Origin: Lichenicoccus sp964242335
GTDB taxonomy: Bacteria; Pseudomonadota; Alphaproteobacteria; Acetobacterales; Acetobacteraceae
Direction of reading: 5' to 3'
Length of the DNA: 64,000 nt
NCBI GenBank assembly: GCA_964242335.1
Contig: CAXTAY010000001.1
Coordinates: 1 to 64,000, forward strand
The notes under the pieces are model-generated. The model saw nothing but the letters and a program-made list of their open reading frames with translations. It was not told the DNA's origin and did not search any database. Numbering within the stretch: the stretch's first letter is position 1; each line of letters opens with the position of its first letter. The position numbers and the translations under genes are program-made. Shown here piece after piece: positions 9,119 to 17,862 of the stretch.

Positions 9119-10041
9119 AGGCGGGTGCCGATAGCCGGATCCGCGGCCTGCGGCATGATGCGTGACGCACCCGGAGCGCCGCGTGTCTCGCCGGGTCCGG
9201 TCGGGCCGTAATAGCCGCCACCTTTCGCCTGCGGCGCCATCGCGGCGTAGAGCGAGGGCAGGGCACCGTCGCGCGCCGACTGCGCCAGCAGCGCGAACCC
9301 GGTGGCCATCACCCGCTGCTTGAGCCCCGGGGCGCCGCTGCCGGTGCTGTTGGCGATGATGTCGGTCCGAGCCCAGCCCGGATGAGCAGCCAAGCTGATC
9401 AGGTTCCAGCGATTCTGCACCGCACGCCGCTGCAACTCGATCGCGAAGATCAGCATGGCGAGCTTGCTGCGGCCATACGCCTTGAACGGGCTGTATGCTC
9501 GTTCCGACTGCAGGTCGTCCAGGTCGAGGGTCGCGCGGCGATGCGCGAGGCTGGCGACGTTCACGACGCGACCGCCGGCCCCGGCCTTGTCGACGCCGCC
9601 CTTGCACAGCCCATTCTTCAGCTGCGCCGTGAGGGCGAAGTGACCGAGATAGTTCACGCCGATCTGGCGCTCGAAGCCGTCCTCGGTCAGCTCGCGGCTG
9701 GGCATTCCCATCACCCCGGCATTATTGACGAGGATGTCGATCACGCCGTCATGCGCGTCGCTGACGGCGGTGGCAAAACGGGCCACCGAGGCGAGGCTGC
9801 CGAGATCGAGCATCTCGAAGCGCGCCCGCGCGGAGGGGAGGCTGCGCTGCAGCCGTGCCAGGGCCTGTGCGCCCTTGCCTGCGTTGCGGCCGGCGAGGAT
9901 CGTCGTGGCGCCGCGTCGCGCGAGACCCAGGGCGGTCTCGTAACCGAGGCCGCCGGTCGCTCCGGTGACGATCGCGACCTTGCCGTCGAGGCTGGGCGCG
10001 TCGCCCAGGCTCCAGCCATCTCTCACTGCGGTTCCGGCCAT
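9073..10041 (-). CDS. Short-chain dehydrogenase/reductase, retinol-dehydrogenase-like
   Basis: NAD(P)-dependent oxidoreductase of the SDR superfamily. It has the Rossmann motif TGATGGLG, the NNAG motif in VNNAGVMG, and the catalytic pair in AYGRSK, with extra length typical of the retinol dehydrogenase and protochlorophyllide reductase-like SDRs. The frame is open to ATG 10071. I prefer ATG 10041 because a G-rich segment (GGGGGC) lies just upstream and conservation begins shortly after it; this gives 322 residues. The substrate is unknown. It lies directly upstream of the secreted beta-helix gene on the same strand and probably shares its transcript. Confidence 0.88.
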   Translation of the reverse strand: MAGTAVRDGWSLGDAPSLDGKVAIVTGATGGLGYETALGLARRGATTILAGRNAGKGAQALARLQRSLPSARARFEMLDLGSLASVARFATAVSDAHDGVIDILVNNAGVMGMPSRELTEDGFERQIGVNYLGHFALTAQLKNGLCKGGVDKAGAGGRVVNVASLAHRRATLDLDDLQSERAYSPFKAYGRSKLAMLIFAIELQRRAVQNRWNLISLAAHPGWARTDIIANSTGSGAPGLKQRVMATGFALLAQSARDGALPSLYAAMAPQAKGGGYYGPTGPGETRGAPGASRIMPQAADPAIGTRLWALSERLTGVTFGA

Positions 10042-10128
10042 GGGTGCCCCCTTTATTTTCGAGACGAACATTGGTCGCGTCCGGAGGATTGCGCAAACTC
10101 CGGCCGCCCTGCTGCGCTAACGCAGCCG

Positions 10129-10632
10129 ATGCCCGACGACAGCAACACCCAGGATATCGTCTACATGCGGCGCGCGATCGCGCTGGCGCGAGAGGGGCGG
10201 GGCAAGCCGGGCGCGTCACCGATCGGCTGCGTGATCGTGCTGGACGGTCGCATCGTCGGCGAGGCGCACAACGAGGTCGGACTGCGCCACGATCCGAGCG
10301 CGCACGCCGAGATCGTGGCGATCCGCCGTGCCTGCGAGGCTCTTGGACGGGACGATCTGCGCGGCGCCACGCTTTACTCGACGCTGCAGCCATGCGGCAT
10401 GTGCAGCATGGCCAGCATCTGGACCAGCATCCGGCGCATCGTCTATGGCGCGGCGAGGCCGGACGTGCACCGGATGTATTTCGAGGATCGGCATCTCGAC
10501 GTGCTCGACATCATCGACGACGCCTTCCGCAACGACATGAGTGCCGAGGGCGGTCTGCTCGCCGAAGAATGCGCGGCACTCTACTACAAGCCGGACGATG
10601 AACCGCCGCCCGCGCAGCAGACCAACTGTTGA
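10129..10632 (+). CDS. Nucleoside or base deaminase (CMP/dCMP deaminase superfamily)
   Basis: A 167-residue zinc deaminase. The catalytic HAE motif appears in SAHAEIVA and the zinc-binding PCxxC in LQPCGMC. The spacing and the C-terminal part (YFEDRHLDVLDIIDD) resemble guanine deaminase-like and other small purine or pyrimidine deaminases rather than the tRNA-specific TadA. The ATG at 10129 gives the expected family length; the same frame is open far upstream, antisense to the SDR gene. Divergent from that SDR gene. Confidence 0.88.
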   Translation: MPDDSNTQDIVYMRRAIALAREGRGKPGASPIGCVIVLDGRIVGEAHNEVGLRHDPSAHAEIVAIRRACEALGRDDLRGATLYSTLQPCGMCSMASIWTSIRRIVYGAARPDVHRMYFEDRHLDVLDIIDDAFRNDMSAEGGLLAEECAALYYKPDDEPPPAQQTNC

Positions 10633-10699
10633 GCCGCGCTGCCGTCTGCCGGAAGTCCGCCGGGCAGTAGCGGCTTATTAACCGACCTGAAGTAAGCCT

Positions 10700-10725
10700 G
10701 TGGCTCTGTTCCCGCAGAGAGCCAC
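10700..10725 (+). promoter_or_regulatory. Hairpin covering the ribosome binding site of the MHYT-GGDEF-EAL gene
   Basis: Perfect 8-bp inverted repeat, arms GTGGCTCT (10700-10707) and AGAGCCAC (10718-10725), with a 10-base loop. The 3' arm holds the only purine-rich ribosome-site-like sequence (GAGAG) and ends two bases before the ATG at 10728. Folded, it would hide the start. A weaker repeat, GGCTTA...TAAGCC, lies just upstream. The structure is visible; a role in translational control is inferred. Confidence 0.5.
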
Positions 10726-10727
10726 GG

Positions 10728-13139
10728 ATGTTTCGTATCGTCGGATGTGTCACCCAACAGCATGATCCACGGCTGGTCGTCCTGGCCGCGTGCATCTGCG
10801 TCCTGGCGTGCTTCACGACCCTCAACCTCGTCGCGCGTGCTCAGGCAACCCACGATGCGTCCGGGACCTGGCTGATCATGGCCGCCGTCATATTCGGTTG
10901 CGGGGTCTGGTCGCTGCACTTCGTCGCGATGCTCGCCTTCATGCCCGGCATGCCGATCGCCTACGACATCCGCACGACGATGTTCTCCGCCGTGATCGCC
11001 GTGATCGGCACCCTGACGGCCCTGCTGTGCTGGCGGCTGACGCCGTCCAGATGGCTCGGCACCGGGCTCGGCGGCGTCCTGCTCGGCCTCGCGGTCGCGG
11101 GGATGCACTATTTCGGGGTCGCGGCGATGCGACTGCCGGCGGGATACCACCTCGATCACCAGCAGGTCGCGGCCTCGGTCCTCGTCGGGATCGGCTTCGC
11201 GATCCTGTCGCTGGCACGCTCGGACGCGCTGAGCTCGCTGTGGCGGCGCATCGAGGTGTCCGGCTGGCTCGGACTATGCGTCTGCGGCGTGCACTTCACC
11301 GGCATGAGCGCCCTCAGCATCGATCTCGCCCGTCCGATCGGTCAGCGTGGTGCCGTCCTCGGCTCGGGGTCGCTCGCGATCGCCGTCGGGTCGGTCAGCC
11401 TGGCGATCCTGGCGGTGAGCCTCGCCGGCACGCTGATGCAGCAGCACCTGTCGCAGCGCACCGTGCTCGAGCTCAGGCGCATGCGGCTGCTCAGCGACAT
11501 CTCGCAGGAGGTGCTGATCATCGAGCGCGACGGCGTCATCCTGCAGATCAACACCGCCGGCACCCGCCTGTTCGGCATGCCGGTCGAGCGGCTCGTCGGG
11601 CGCCAGGTGCTGGATCTCGTAGCACAAGCCGATCACCCCGCGGTGCTCAGACGCGTCCGCGACATCCTCCGCGACGGCAGGCCGGAAGAGATCCAGGTTC
11701 GCACCGGCAGCGGCGCCCTGATCGCGGTTGAGCTGTCGTGCAGCACGATCGACTACGAAGGCAAGACGGCGACGGCGATCGCGTTCCGTGACCTGACGGA
11801 CCGCAAGCGCGACGAGGCGAGGATCCGCCATCTGGCGCATCACGACGCACTGACCGACCTGCCCAACCGCTTCCTGCTGCAGGAGCGCCTGAGCTATGCC
11901 CTGGACGCCGCCATCGCGTCGAAGGCGGAGGTGGCGCTGCTCTACATCGATCTCGACCGCTTCAAGCCGATCAACGACCTGCTCGGTCATGGCGGTGGCG
12001 ACGCGCTGCTGATCCAGGTTGCCAGGCGGCTGCAGGCGGAGCTGCGCGCCACCGACACCCTCGCCCGGATGGGCGGAGACGAGTTCGTCGTCGTGATGAA
12101 CACCGGCCGTGCAGGCTTGGCGGCGAGCCTCGCGCAGAGGCTGATCGACTCGATCGCGCGGCCCTTCGACCTCGACGGACATCAGGTCGAGATCGGGACC
12201 TCCGTCGGGATCGCGCTGTTCCCCGGAGACTGCAGCAGCCAGGACACGCTCATGCAGGCGGCGGACACGGCGCTGTACCGCGCCAAGCAGGACCGTCGCG
12301 GCACGTTCCGCTTCTTCGAGGCCGCGATGGACGAGAACCTGCAGGCACGTCGACAGCTCGAGCAGGACCTGCGGCACGCCGTCGACCGCGGCGAGTTCGA
12401 GCTGTACTACCAGCCTCTGGTCAGCTGCGCGACGGACGAAGTGGAGGGCTACGAGGCCCTGCTGCGCTGGCATCACCCGCAGCGCGGGCTGGTGCCGCCG
12501 ATGGAGTTCATCCCGCTCGCCGAGGAGACCGGGCTGATCGTGAGGATCAGCCAGTGGGTGCTGCAGGCGGCCTGCCAGGCGGCCGCGGAGTGGGAGCGGC
12601 CGCATCGGGTCGCGGTGAACATCTCCCCGGTGCAGTTCCGGCAATCCGATCTGCCGAAGACGGTAGCCGAGACGCTGGCCAGCACCGGCCTGCTGCCGAG
12701 CCGGCTGGAGATCGAGATCACCGAGGGCGTACTCATGGAGGACACGGCGCGGGCGATCGAGATCCTGTCGGCACTGCGCACCCAGGGCGTGCGCATCGCG
12801 CTGGACGATTTCGGCACCGGCTACTCGAGCCTCAGCTACCTGCGCTCGTTCCGGTTCGACAAGCTGAAGATCGACAGGTCGTTCATCCAGGGGCTGGAGC
12901 ATGGCGAGGAGGCGACGATGATCGTCCGCACCATCATCGGCCTCGCGCACAATCTCGGCCTGTCGATCGTCGCCGAGGGGATCGAGACCGTGGCGCAGCT
13001 GGAGGTCGTACGAGAGCACAGGTGCGACCAGATGCAGGGCTACCTGCTGGGCCGTCCGGCGCCGATGCGCGACCTGGCCGGTCGGGTCTGGTCGGACGTG
13101 CCCCGGCTCGAGTCCCGTGCGCCAGCCCTGGTGCCGTGA
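10728..13139 (+). CDS. Membrane MHYT-PAS-GGDEF-EAL cyclic-di-GMP protein
   Basis: An 803-residue signalling protein. Residues ~1-240 form an MHYT-type membrane sensor with several hydrophobic helices and the repeated motif variants SLHFVAM, GMHYFGV and GVHFTGM, proposed in the family to bind metal and sense small gases. A PAS domain follows (~255-365), then a GGDEF domain with intact GGDEF near residues 449-453. The EAL domain (~545-795) contains YEALLRW, DDFGTGYSSL, KIDRSFI and EGIE. Both output motifs look complete, so it could make and degrade cyclic-di-GMP; which activity dominates cannot be told. A hairpin overlaps its ribosome site. Confidence 0.94.
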   Translation: MFRIVGCVTQQHDPRLVVLAACICVLACFTTLNLVARAQATHDASGTWLIMAAVIFGCGVWSLHFVAMLAFMPGMPIAYDIRTTMFSAVIAVIGTLTALLCWRLTPSRWLGTGLGGVLLGLAVAGMHYFGVAAMRLPAGYHLDHQQVAASVLVGIGFAILSLARSDALSSLWRRIEVSGWLGLCVCGVHFTGMSALSIDLARPIGQRGAVLGSGSLAIAVGSVSLAILAVSLAGTLMQQHLSQRTVLELRRMRLLSDISQEVLIIERDGVILQINTAGTRLFGMPVERLVGRQVLDLVAQADHPAVLRRVRDILRDGRPEEIQVRTGSGALIAVELSCSTIDYEGKTATAIAFRDLTDRKRDEARIRHLAHHDALTDLPNRFLLQERLSYALDAAIASKAEVALLYIDLDRFKPINDLLGHGGGDALLIQVARRLQAELRATDTLARMGGDEFVVVMNTGRAGLAASLAQRLIDSIARPFDLDGHQVEIGTSVGIALFPGDCSSQDTLMQAADTALYRAKQDRRGTFRFFEAAMDENLQARRQLEQDLRHAVDRGEFELYYQPLVSCATDEVEGYEALLRWHHPQRGLVPPMEFIPLAEETGLIVRISQWVLQAACQAAAEWERPHRVAVNISPVQFRQSDLPKTVAETLASTGLLPSRLEIEITEGVLMEDTARAIEILSALRTQGVRIALDDFGTGYSSLSYLRSFRFDKLKIDRSFIQGLEHGEEATMIVRTIIGLAHNLGLSIVAEGIETVAQLEVVREHRCDQMQGYLLGRPAPMRDLAGRVWSDVPRLESRAPALVP

Positions 13140-13187
13140 GGCCTCGACGGTCCCTGTCCGCCGGATCGCCGGTCGAGGCGGACGGGC

Positions 13188-14213
13188 TCACGATCCCGGA
13201 TCCCGGCGCTCCAGCAGGTCGCGGGCCGTGGCGGCGTCGGTGACGAACGACGTGGCGTGGCCGCCGAGCAGGGTCGCGTGGATCGCCTCGGCCTTGTCGG
13301 CGCCGCAGGCGACGCAGAGCCGGTCAGGAATGCGGTCGAGCTGCTCGACCGTCAGGCCGATCATCCTGTCGTCGAGGGCGTCGATCACCGCCCGTCCCTG
13401 CGCGTCGATGAAGCGTCCCGCCAGCACGGCGGTGGCGCCGCGACCGATATAGGGCACGGCATCCGCATATTCGACGTAGCCGCTCAGGAAGGCGGTGCTG
13501 GAGGGCTTCACGCTGCCGACGCCGAACACCAGCCGGTTGCAGGTCGCGAGGATGCGGAATTCCTCGCGCAGCGTCGGCTCGCGCATCAGCATGCGCTGCA
13601 CCTGCGGCTGCGAGACCACGCCCGGGGCGTGGATGTAGACGCAGCGGCCGCCGGTGCGGCTGGCGATGTTCGAGGTGCAGAGCTCGGCCGACATCTCGTA
13701 GGTGCCCACGAACGACCCGGTCACCTGGACCACCGTGAGCCCCGGCAGCGGCCGGGCCGGAAGCGCGTTGGCGAGCGCCAGCACGGTCAGGCCCCAGGAC
13801 ACGCCGAGCACGTCGTCGGTCTTCAGCCGCGAGGCCAGCAGCCGTGCCCCGACGCGACCGACGCGCTGGTAGTCCGGCTGGCGTCCGCCATCGTCAGGCA
13901 CCACCGCACAGTCCTCCAGGCCGTAGCGCTCGGCGAGCCGGCGCGACAGCCGCACCGACTGCAGGTGGTCCGGCGATACCGCGATGCTGACCACGCCGCG
14001 CTCGCGCGCCTGCTGCAGCAGGTTGATCACGCTGCCGCGCGAGGTGCCGAAGCGGCCGGCGATCTCTTCCTGGGTCAGGCCCTCCTCGTAATAGAGCCAC
14101 GCGGCCCACACCACCGGATCGCCGTCGAACTCGGCGGGCGTGACGCCGCGGCCACGGCCGACGCGGGCGGCCGGCACGTGCCCTGCTGGACTTTTGTCGG
14201 ATCCGTTTGACAT
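13188..14213 (-). CDS. SorC/DeoR-type sugar-responsive transcriptional regulator
   Basis: A 341-residue regulator with an N-terminal helix-turn-helix (LTQEEIAGRFGTSRGSVINLL, about residues 46-66) and a large SorC-type phosphosugar-binding domain containing VGVGSVKPSS and CVACGADKAEAI. It is divergent from, and 74 bases away from, the sugar operon starting at 14288. That makes it the likely local regulator of the operon, induced by a phosphorylated intermediate. The start ATG lies inside the divergent promoter region, right beside a TTGACA box for the opposite direction. Confidence 0.92.
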   Translation of the reverse strand: MSNGSDKSPAGHVPAARVGRGRGVTPAEFDGDPVVWAAWLYYEEGLTQEEIAGRFGTSRGSVINLLQQARERGVVSIAVSPDHLQSVRLSRRLAERYGLEDCAVVPDDGGRQPDYQRVGRVGARLLASRLKTDDVLGVSWGLTVLALANALPARPLPGLTVVQVTGSFVGTYEMSAELCTSNIASRTGGRCVYIHAPGVVSQPQVQRMLMREPTLREEFRILATCNRLVFGVGSVKPSSTAFLSGYVEYADAVPYIGRGATAVLAGRFIDAQGRAVIDALDDRMIGLTVEQLDRIPDRLCVACGADKAEAIHATLLGGHATSFVTDAATARDLLERRDPGS

Positions 14214-14235
14214 AAGTCGGACGATATCCTACCGA
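14207..14235 (+). promoter_or_regulatory. Candidate promoter of the sugar operon
   Basis: A perfect -35 box TTGACA (14207-14212) followed, after 17 bases, by a poor -10 (TACCGA, 14230-14235). It points toward the aldolase gene and overlaps the start codon of the divergent SorC regulator. The related segments GTCGG and GTCGGAC on either side of the -35 box could be parts of the operator. The -10 match is weak, so activator dependence or another placement is possible. Confidence 0.35.
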
Positions 14236-14287
14236 TTTCGACAACCAGTACGGCCACAAGGCCGCGACGTCCAAGGGAGGACGATGC

Positions 14288-16342
14288 TTGCAGAGCCTTT
14301 GGTCGGACGCCGAAGCGGAGCGACTGGTGCGGCACTACCAGGCGCTGGGCGTGAACCGGGATCTGGCGCTGCGCACCTACACGTCGCGCCTGCTCGGCCA
14401 GGTGCCACGCCTGGTCATGCATGGCGGCGGCAACACCTCGGTGAAGACCCACCTGGCCGACCTGTTCGGCGAGATGGTGGAGGTGCTGTGCGTCAAGGGG
14501 AGCGGCCGCGACCTCGCCACCATCGAGCCGGACGGCCATCCGGCGGTGCGGCTGCAGCCGTTGTTCCGCCTGCGGGCACTCGATCGGCTGTCCGACGAGG
14601 ACATGGTCAACGCCCAGCGCCAGAACCTGCTGGATACCGCAGCACCGAACCCCTCGGTCGAGACCCTGCTGCACGCCTACCTGCCGCACAAGTTCATCGA
14701 CCACACGCACTCCGTCACCTCGACCGCGATCGCTTGCCTGCCGGATGCGGAGGCAGTCTGCCGGCGCATCTTTGGCGACCGCGTCGGCTTCGTGCCGTAC
14801 ATCATGCCGGGCTTCGCGCTGGCCAAGGAGGCGGCCGACGTCTATGAGCGGGCGCCGCAGGTGCAGGGCCTGCTGCTCGGCAAGCACGGGATCTTCACCT
14901 TCGCCGACACGGCGCGCGGCGCCTACGAGCTGATGATCGAGTTCGTGACGCTGGCAGAGGACTTCATCGCCGAGCACGGACGCGAGCCGGCATCGCTGCA
15001 TCCGGTGGCACTGCCCGCGGCACTGGCCCCGTTCGAGGCGGTGCTGCCGACGCTGCGCGGCGTCCTGGGCGCCCGGTCGGCCGAGGGTGGTGCGCACTGG
15101 CTGCTGTCGCCGCGCACCGACGCCAGGATCCGGCGCTTCGTCGACGGGCAGGGACTCGAGGATTACGCCGCCCGAGGCGTCGCGACGCCCGAGCAGGTGA
15201 TCCGGATCAAGCAGCGACCGGCGATCCTGCCCGCACCCGATCAGGGCGATCTCGCCGGCTGGGCCGCGGCGGCGGACCGGGCCACCGCGGGCTTCATCGA
15301 GAGCTATCGCGACTACTTCGCGCGCCAGGATCGGCGCGTCGGCGGCGGCCGGCGGGCGCTCGATCCGATCCCGCGCGTGCTCGCGATACGCGGCCTCGGC
15401 ATCGTCGGCGTCGGACGCACGGCGGCGGAGGCGACGATCTCCGCCGACGTCGCCGAGGCGTGGCTGGAGGCGGTGCTCGACGCCGACCGGATCGGCCGCT
15501 TCACCTCGATCACCGAGGCCGAGCATTTCGACATGGAATACTGGTCGCTCGAGCAGGCCAAGCTCGGGCGCGCGACGGCCAAGCGCCTCGCCGGCCGCAT
15601 CGCCCTGGTGACCGGTGCGGCCGGCGCGATCGGCGCGGCCACGGCACGCGCCTTCGCCGCCGAGGGTGCGGCGGTGGCGCTGCTCGACCTCGATGCCGCG
15701 TCGCTCGACGCGACCGCCGCCACCGTCGCAGGGAGCCTCGCGCTGCGCTGCGACGTCACCGACGCCGGCTCGGTGGCCGCCGCCTTCGCCGCCGTCGCGC
15801 GGCATTTCGGCGGCGTCGACATCGTGGTGTCGAACGCCGGTGCGGCGTACGGCGGCATGATCGCGGAGCTCGACGACGCGCTGCTGCGGCGCTCCTTCGC
15901 GCTCAACTTCTTCGGTCACCAGTACGTGGCGCGCGAGGCCGTCCGGGTGATGCGGCAGCAGAAGCTCGGCGGCACGCTGCTGTTCAACGTGTCCAAGCAG
16001 GCGATCAACCCGGGACCCGGCTTCGGCGCCTACGGCACCGCGAAGGCCGCATTGCTGGCGCTGGTGCGGCAGTACGCGCTGGAACATGGCGCCGACGGCA
16101 TACGGGTGAACGCGGTGAACGCGGACCGCATCCGCTCGGGTCTGCTGACCGACGAGATGATCCAGACCCGCGCCGGCGCGCGCGGCGTGTCGGAGGCCGA
16201 CTACATGGCGGGAAACCTGCTCCGCACCGAGGTGCGGGCGCAGGACGTGGCCGACGCCTTCGTCGCCTCGGCGCTGCTCGGCAGGACCACCGGCAACGTC
16301 ATCACCGTCGACGGAGGCAACGTGGCCGCGATGCTGCGCTGA
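14288..16342 (+). CDS. Bifunctional class II aldolase / short-chain dehydrogenase (RhaD-like)
   Basis: A 684-residue fusion. Residues ~1-400 are a class II sugar-phosphate aldolase with zinc-ligand histidines in DHTHSVTS and LGKHGIFTF. Residues ~430-684 are an SDR with TGAAGAIG, SNAGA and the active-site AYGTAK. This is the architecture of the bifunctional rhamnulose-1-phosphate aldolase/lactaldehyde dehydrogenase family, which splits a ketose-1-phosphate and oxidises the aldehyde product. The actual sugar is not certain. The start is TTG 14288, seven bases after a strong GGGAGG; the ATG at 14284 is in another frame. First gene of the operon. Confidence 0.9.
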   Translation: MQSLWSDAEAERLVRHYQALGVNRDLALRTYTSRLLGQVPRLVMHGGGNTSVKTHLADLFGEMVEVLCVKGSGRDLATIEPDGHPAVRLQPLFRLRALDRLSDEDMVNAQRQNLLDTAAPNPSVETLLHAYLPHKFIDHTHSVTSTAIACLPDAEAVCRRIFGDRVGFVPYIMPGFALAKEAADVYERAPQVQGLLLGKHGIFTFADTARGAYELMIEFVTLAEDFIAEHGREPASLHPVALPAALAPFEAVLPTLRGVLGARSAEGGAHWLLSPRTDARIRRFVDGQGLEDYAARGVATPEQVIRIKQRPAILPAPDQGDLAGWAAAADRATAGFIESYRDYFARQDRRVGGGRRALDPIPRVLAIRGLGIVGVGRTAAEATISADVAEAWLEAVLDADRIGRFTSITEAEHFDMEYWSLEQAKLGRATAKRLAGRIALVTGAAGAIGAATARAFAAEGAAVALLDLDAASLDATAATVAGSLALRCDVTDAGSVAAAFAAVARHFGGVDIVVSNAGAAYGGMIAELDDALLRRSFALNFFGHQYVAREAVRVMRQQKLGGTLLFNVSKQAINPGPGFGAYGTAKAALLALVRQYALEHGADGIRVNAVNADRIRSGLLTDEMIQTRAGARGVSEADYMAGNLLRTEVRAQDVADAFVASALLGRTTGNVITVDGGNVAAMLR

Positions 16343-16392
16343 AGCGGCAGCGGACACGGGTGTCGGACAGGAACCGGAGGGGAGAACACGCC

Positions 16393-17859
16393 ATGACAAC
16401 GAAAACCGCCGCGACGACGGCGCTGGACCGCCGCACCGTGCTGCGCGGTCTGGGCTCGCTCGGCGCCGCGAGCCTGCTGGCCGCACCCTCGATCGTGCGC
16501 GCCCAGACCGGTCCGATGGCCGGCAAGTCGATCCACCTGTCGATCCTGGGCATCGCCGGCTGGACGCCGAGCCGCCTCGGCGTCGATCTCGCACCCGAGT
16601 TCGTCAAGTACGCCAAGAGCCGGCACGGCTACGACGTCAGCTTCTCCTACGCGGAGGCGCCGTTCGCGCAGCTGTTCCAGAAGGCCGCGACCTCGCTGGC
16701 GACACGCAGCCAGGACTACAACATCATCATCTCGGACAGCCAGTGGCTCGGGGCGCTGGCGCAGCCGAAATGGATCCTGCCGCTCGACCGCGTGGTGCGG
16801 CAGCGCAAGGCGCTCGACATCGAGTGGTACTCGCCGGTGGTGCGCGCCGCCTACCAGACCTACCCGGACGGCTCGCCGCATCGCTGGGGCTTCCCGCAGG
16901 AGGGCGACACCATGGCCCTCTACATACGCGAGGACCTGCTGCGCGCTCCCGGCGAGGCGGAGGCGTTCCAGAAGCGGTACGGCCGCGCGCTGCCGCAGAG
17001 CTGGGAAGATTTCCAGGCCCTGTCCTATCCGGACTTCCTCAAGCTGATCGAGTTCTTCAACCGTCCGGAGAAGGGCTTCAACGGCCACGGGTCGCAGTTC
17101 TCGCGCGAGTACGACTTCATCAGCGACCCGGTGATGTCGCTGATGCGCTCGCAGGGGGGCGACATCTGGAACGCCTCGACCGGCCAGGTCGAGGGCATCT
17201 ACGACACGCCGAGCAACGCGCGGGCGCTGCAGCAGTACAAGGACCAGCTGAAGTTCGCCCCGCAGGGCGGCGTCAATTACGGCATCTCCGAGCTGATCGA
17301 CGCCTTCACCCAGGGCAAGCTGTTCTCGGCACTGCAGTGGGCGGCACTCGGCCCGGCGATGATCACCGACACGCTCAAGGGACGCGTGATCGTCGTGCCG
17401 CCGCCGGGCTTCCCCGACGCGAGCGGCAAGCTGGTGCGCAACTACATCATCGGCGGCCAGCCCTGGGTGCTGAACGCCTTCAACGACCATGACCGCCAGG
17501 AGGCGGCACTCGACTTCATGGAATGGTGGTACACCGCCGAGACCAGCCTCGCCTTCGCCCGCCACGGCGGCAACCCGTGCGACAAGGCGACGCTGACCCG
17601 GCCGGATTTCGATACGATCCAGCCCTGGTATCGCACCTACAAGTACATGCTCGGCAACAGCAGCGACTTCTGGCACGACCCGGCCTACGCCGACCTGCTG
17701 TCGACGCAGCAGGAGGCGTTCACCGCCTTCGCCACCGACCAGGTGCGCGACCCGATGGCGGCGTTGCGCTACACCGCCTGCCGGCAGCAGAAGATCCTGT
17801 TCGACGCCGGCACAGCGGCGAAGGCGCCGAGTGCCGCCTGCGCCGGCATCCGACTCTAG
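16393..17859 (+). CDS. Sugar ABC transporter substrate-binding protein, Tat-exported
   Basis: Periplasmic binding protein of the CUT1 carbohydrate importer family, 488 residues and somewhat longer than usual. The N-terminus carries a twin-arginine signal (DRRTVLRGLG) followed by a hydrophobic stretch and a probable cleavage after VRAQ. It ends four bases before the first permease gene. A purine-rich site (GGAGGGGAG) lies upstream of ATG 16393; the frame is open upstream but only as a shadow of the aldolase gene. The ligand is presumably the sugar or polyol metabolised by the neighbouring aldolase and kinase. Confidence 0.92.
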   Translation: MTTKTAATTALDRRTVLRGLGSLGAASLLAAPSIVRAQTGPMAGKSIHLSILGIAGWTPSRLGVDLAPEFVKYAKSRHGYDVSFSYAEAPFAQLFQKAATSLATRSQDYNIIISDSQWLGALAQPKWILPLDRVVRQRKALDIEWYSPVVRAAYQTYPDGSPHRWGFPQEGDTMALYIREDLLRAPGEAEAFQKRYGRALPQSWEDFQALSYPDFLKLIEFFNRPEKGFNGHGSQFSREYDFISDPVMSLMRSQGGDIWNASTGQVEGIYDTPSNARALQQYKDQLKFAPQGGVNYGISELIDAFTQGKLFSALQWAALGPAMITDTLKGRVIVVPPPGFPDASGKLVRNYIIGGQPWVLNAFNDHDRQEAALDFMEWWYTAETSLAFARHGGNPCDKATLTRPDFDTIQPWYRTYKYMLGNSSDFWHDPAYADLLSTQQEAFTAFATDQVRDPMAALRYTACRQQKILFDAGTAAKAPSAACAGIRL

Positions 17860-17862
17860 CCG

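Noticed and set aside
11274..13019. Long minus-strand frame opposite the GGDEF-EAL gene
   Set aside because: Antisense of a gene with unmistakable GGDEF and EAL domains; a high-GC third-position artefact.
13141..13179. Inverted repeat GCCTCGAC...GTCGAGGC between the convergent EAL and SorC genes as a terminator
   Set aside because: An 8-bp stem with a 23-base loop and no T-run on either strand is weak; not listed as a terminator.
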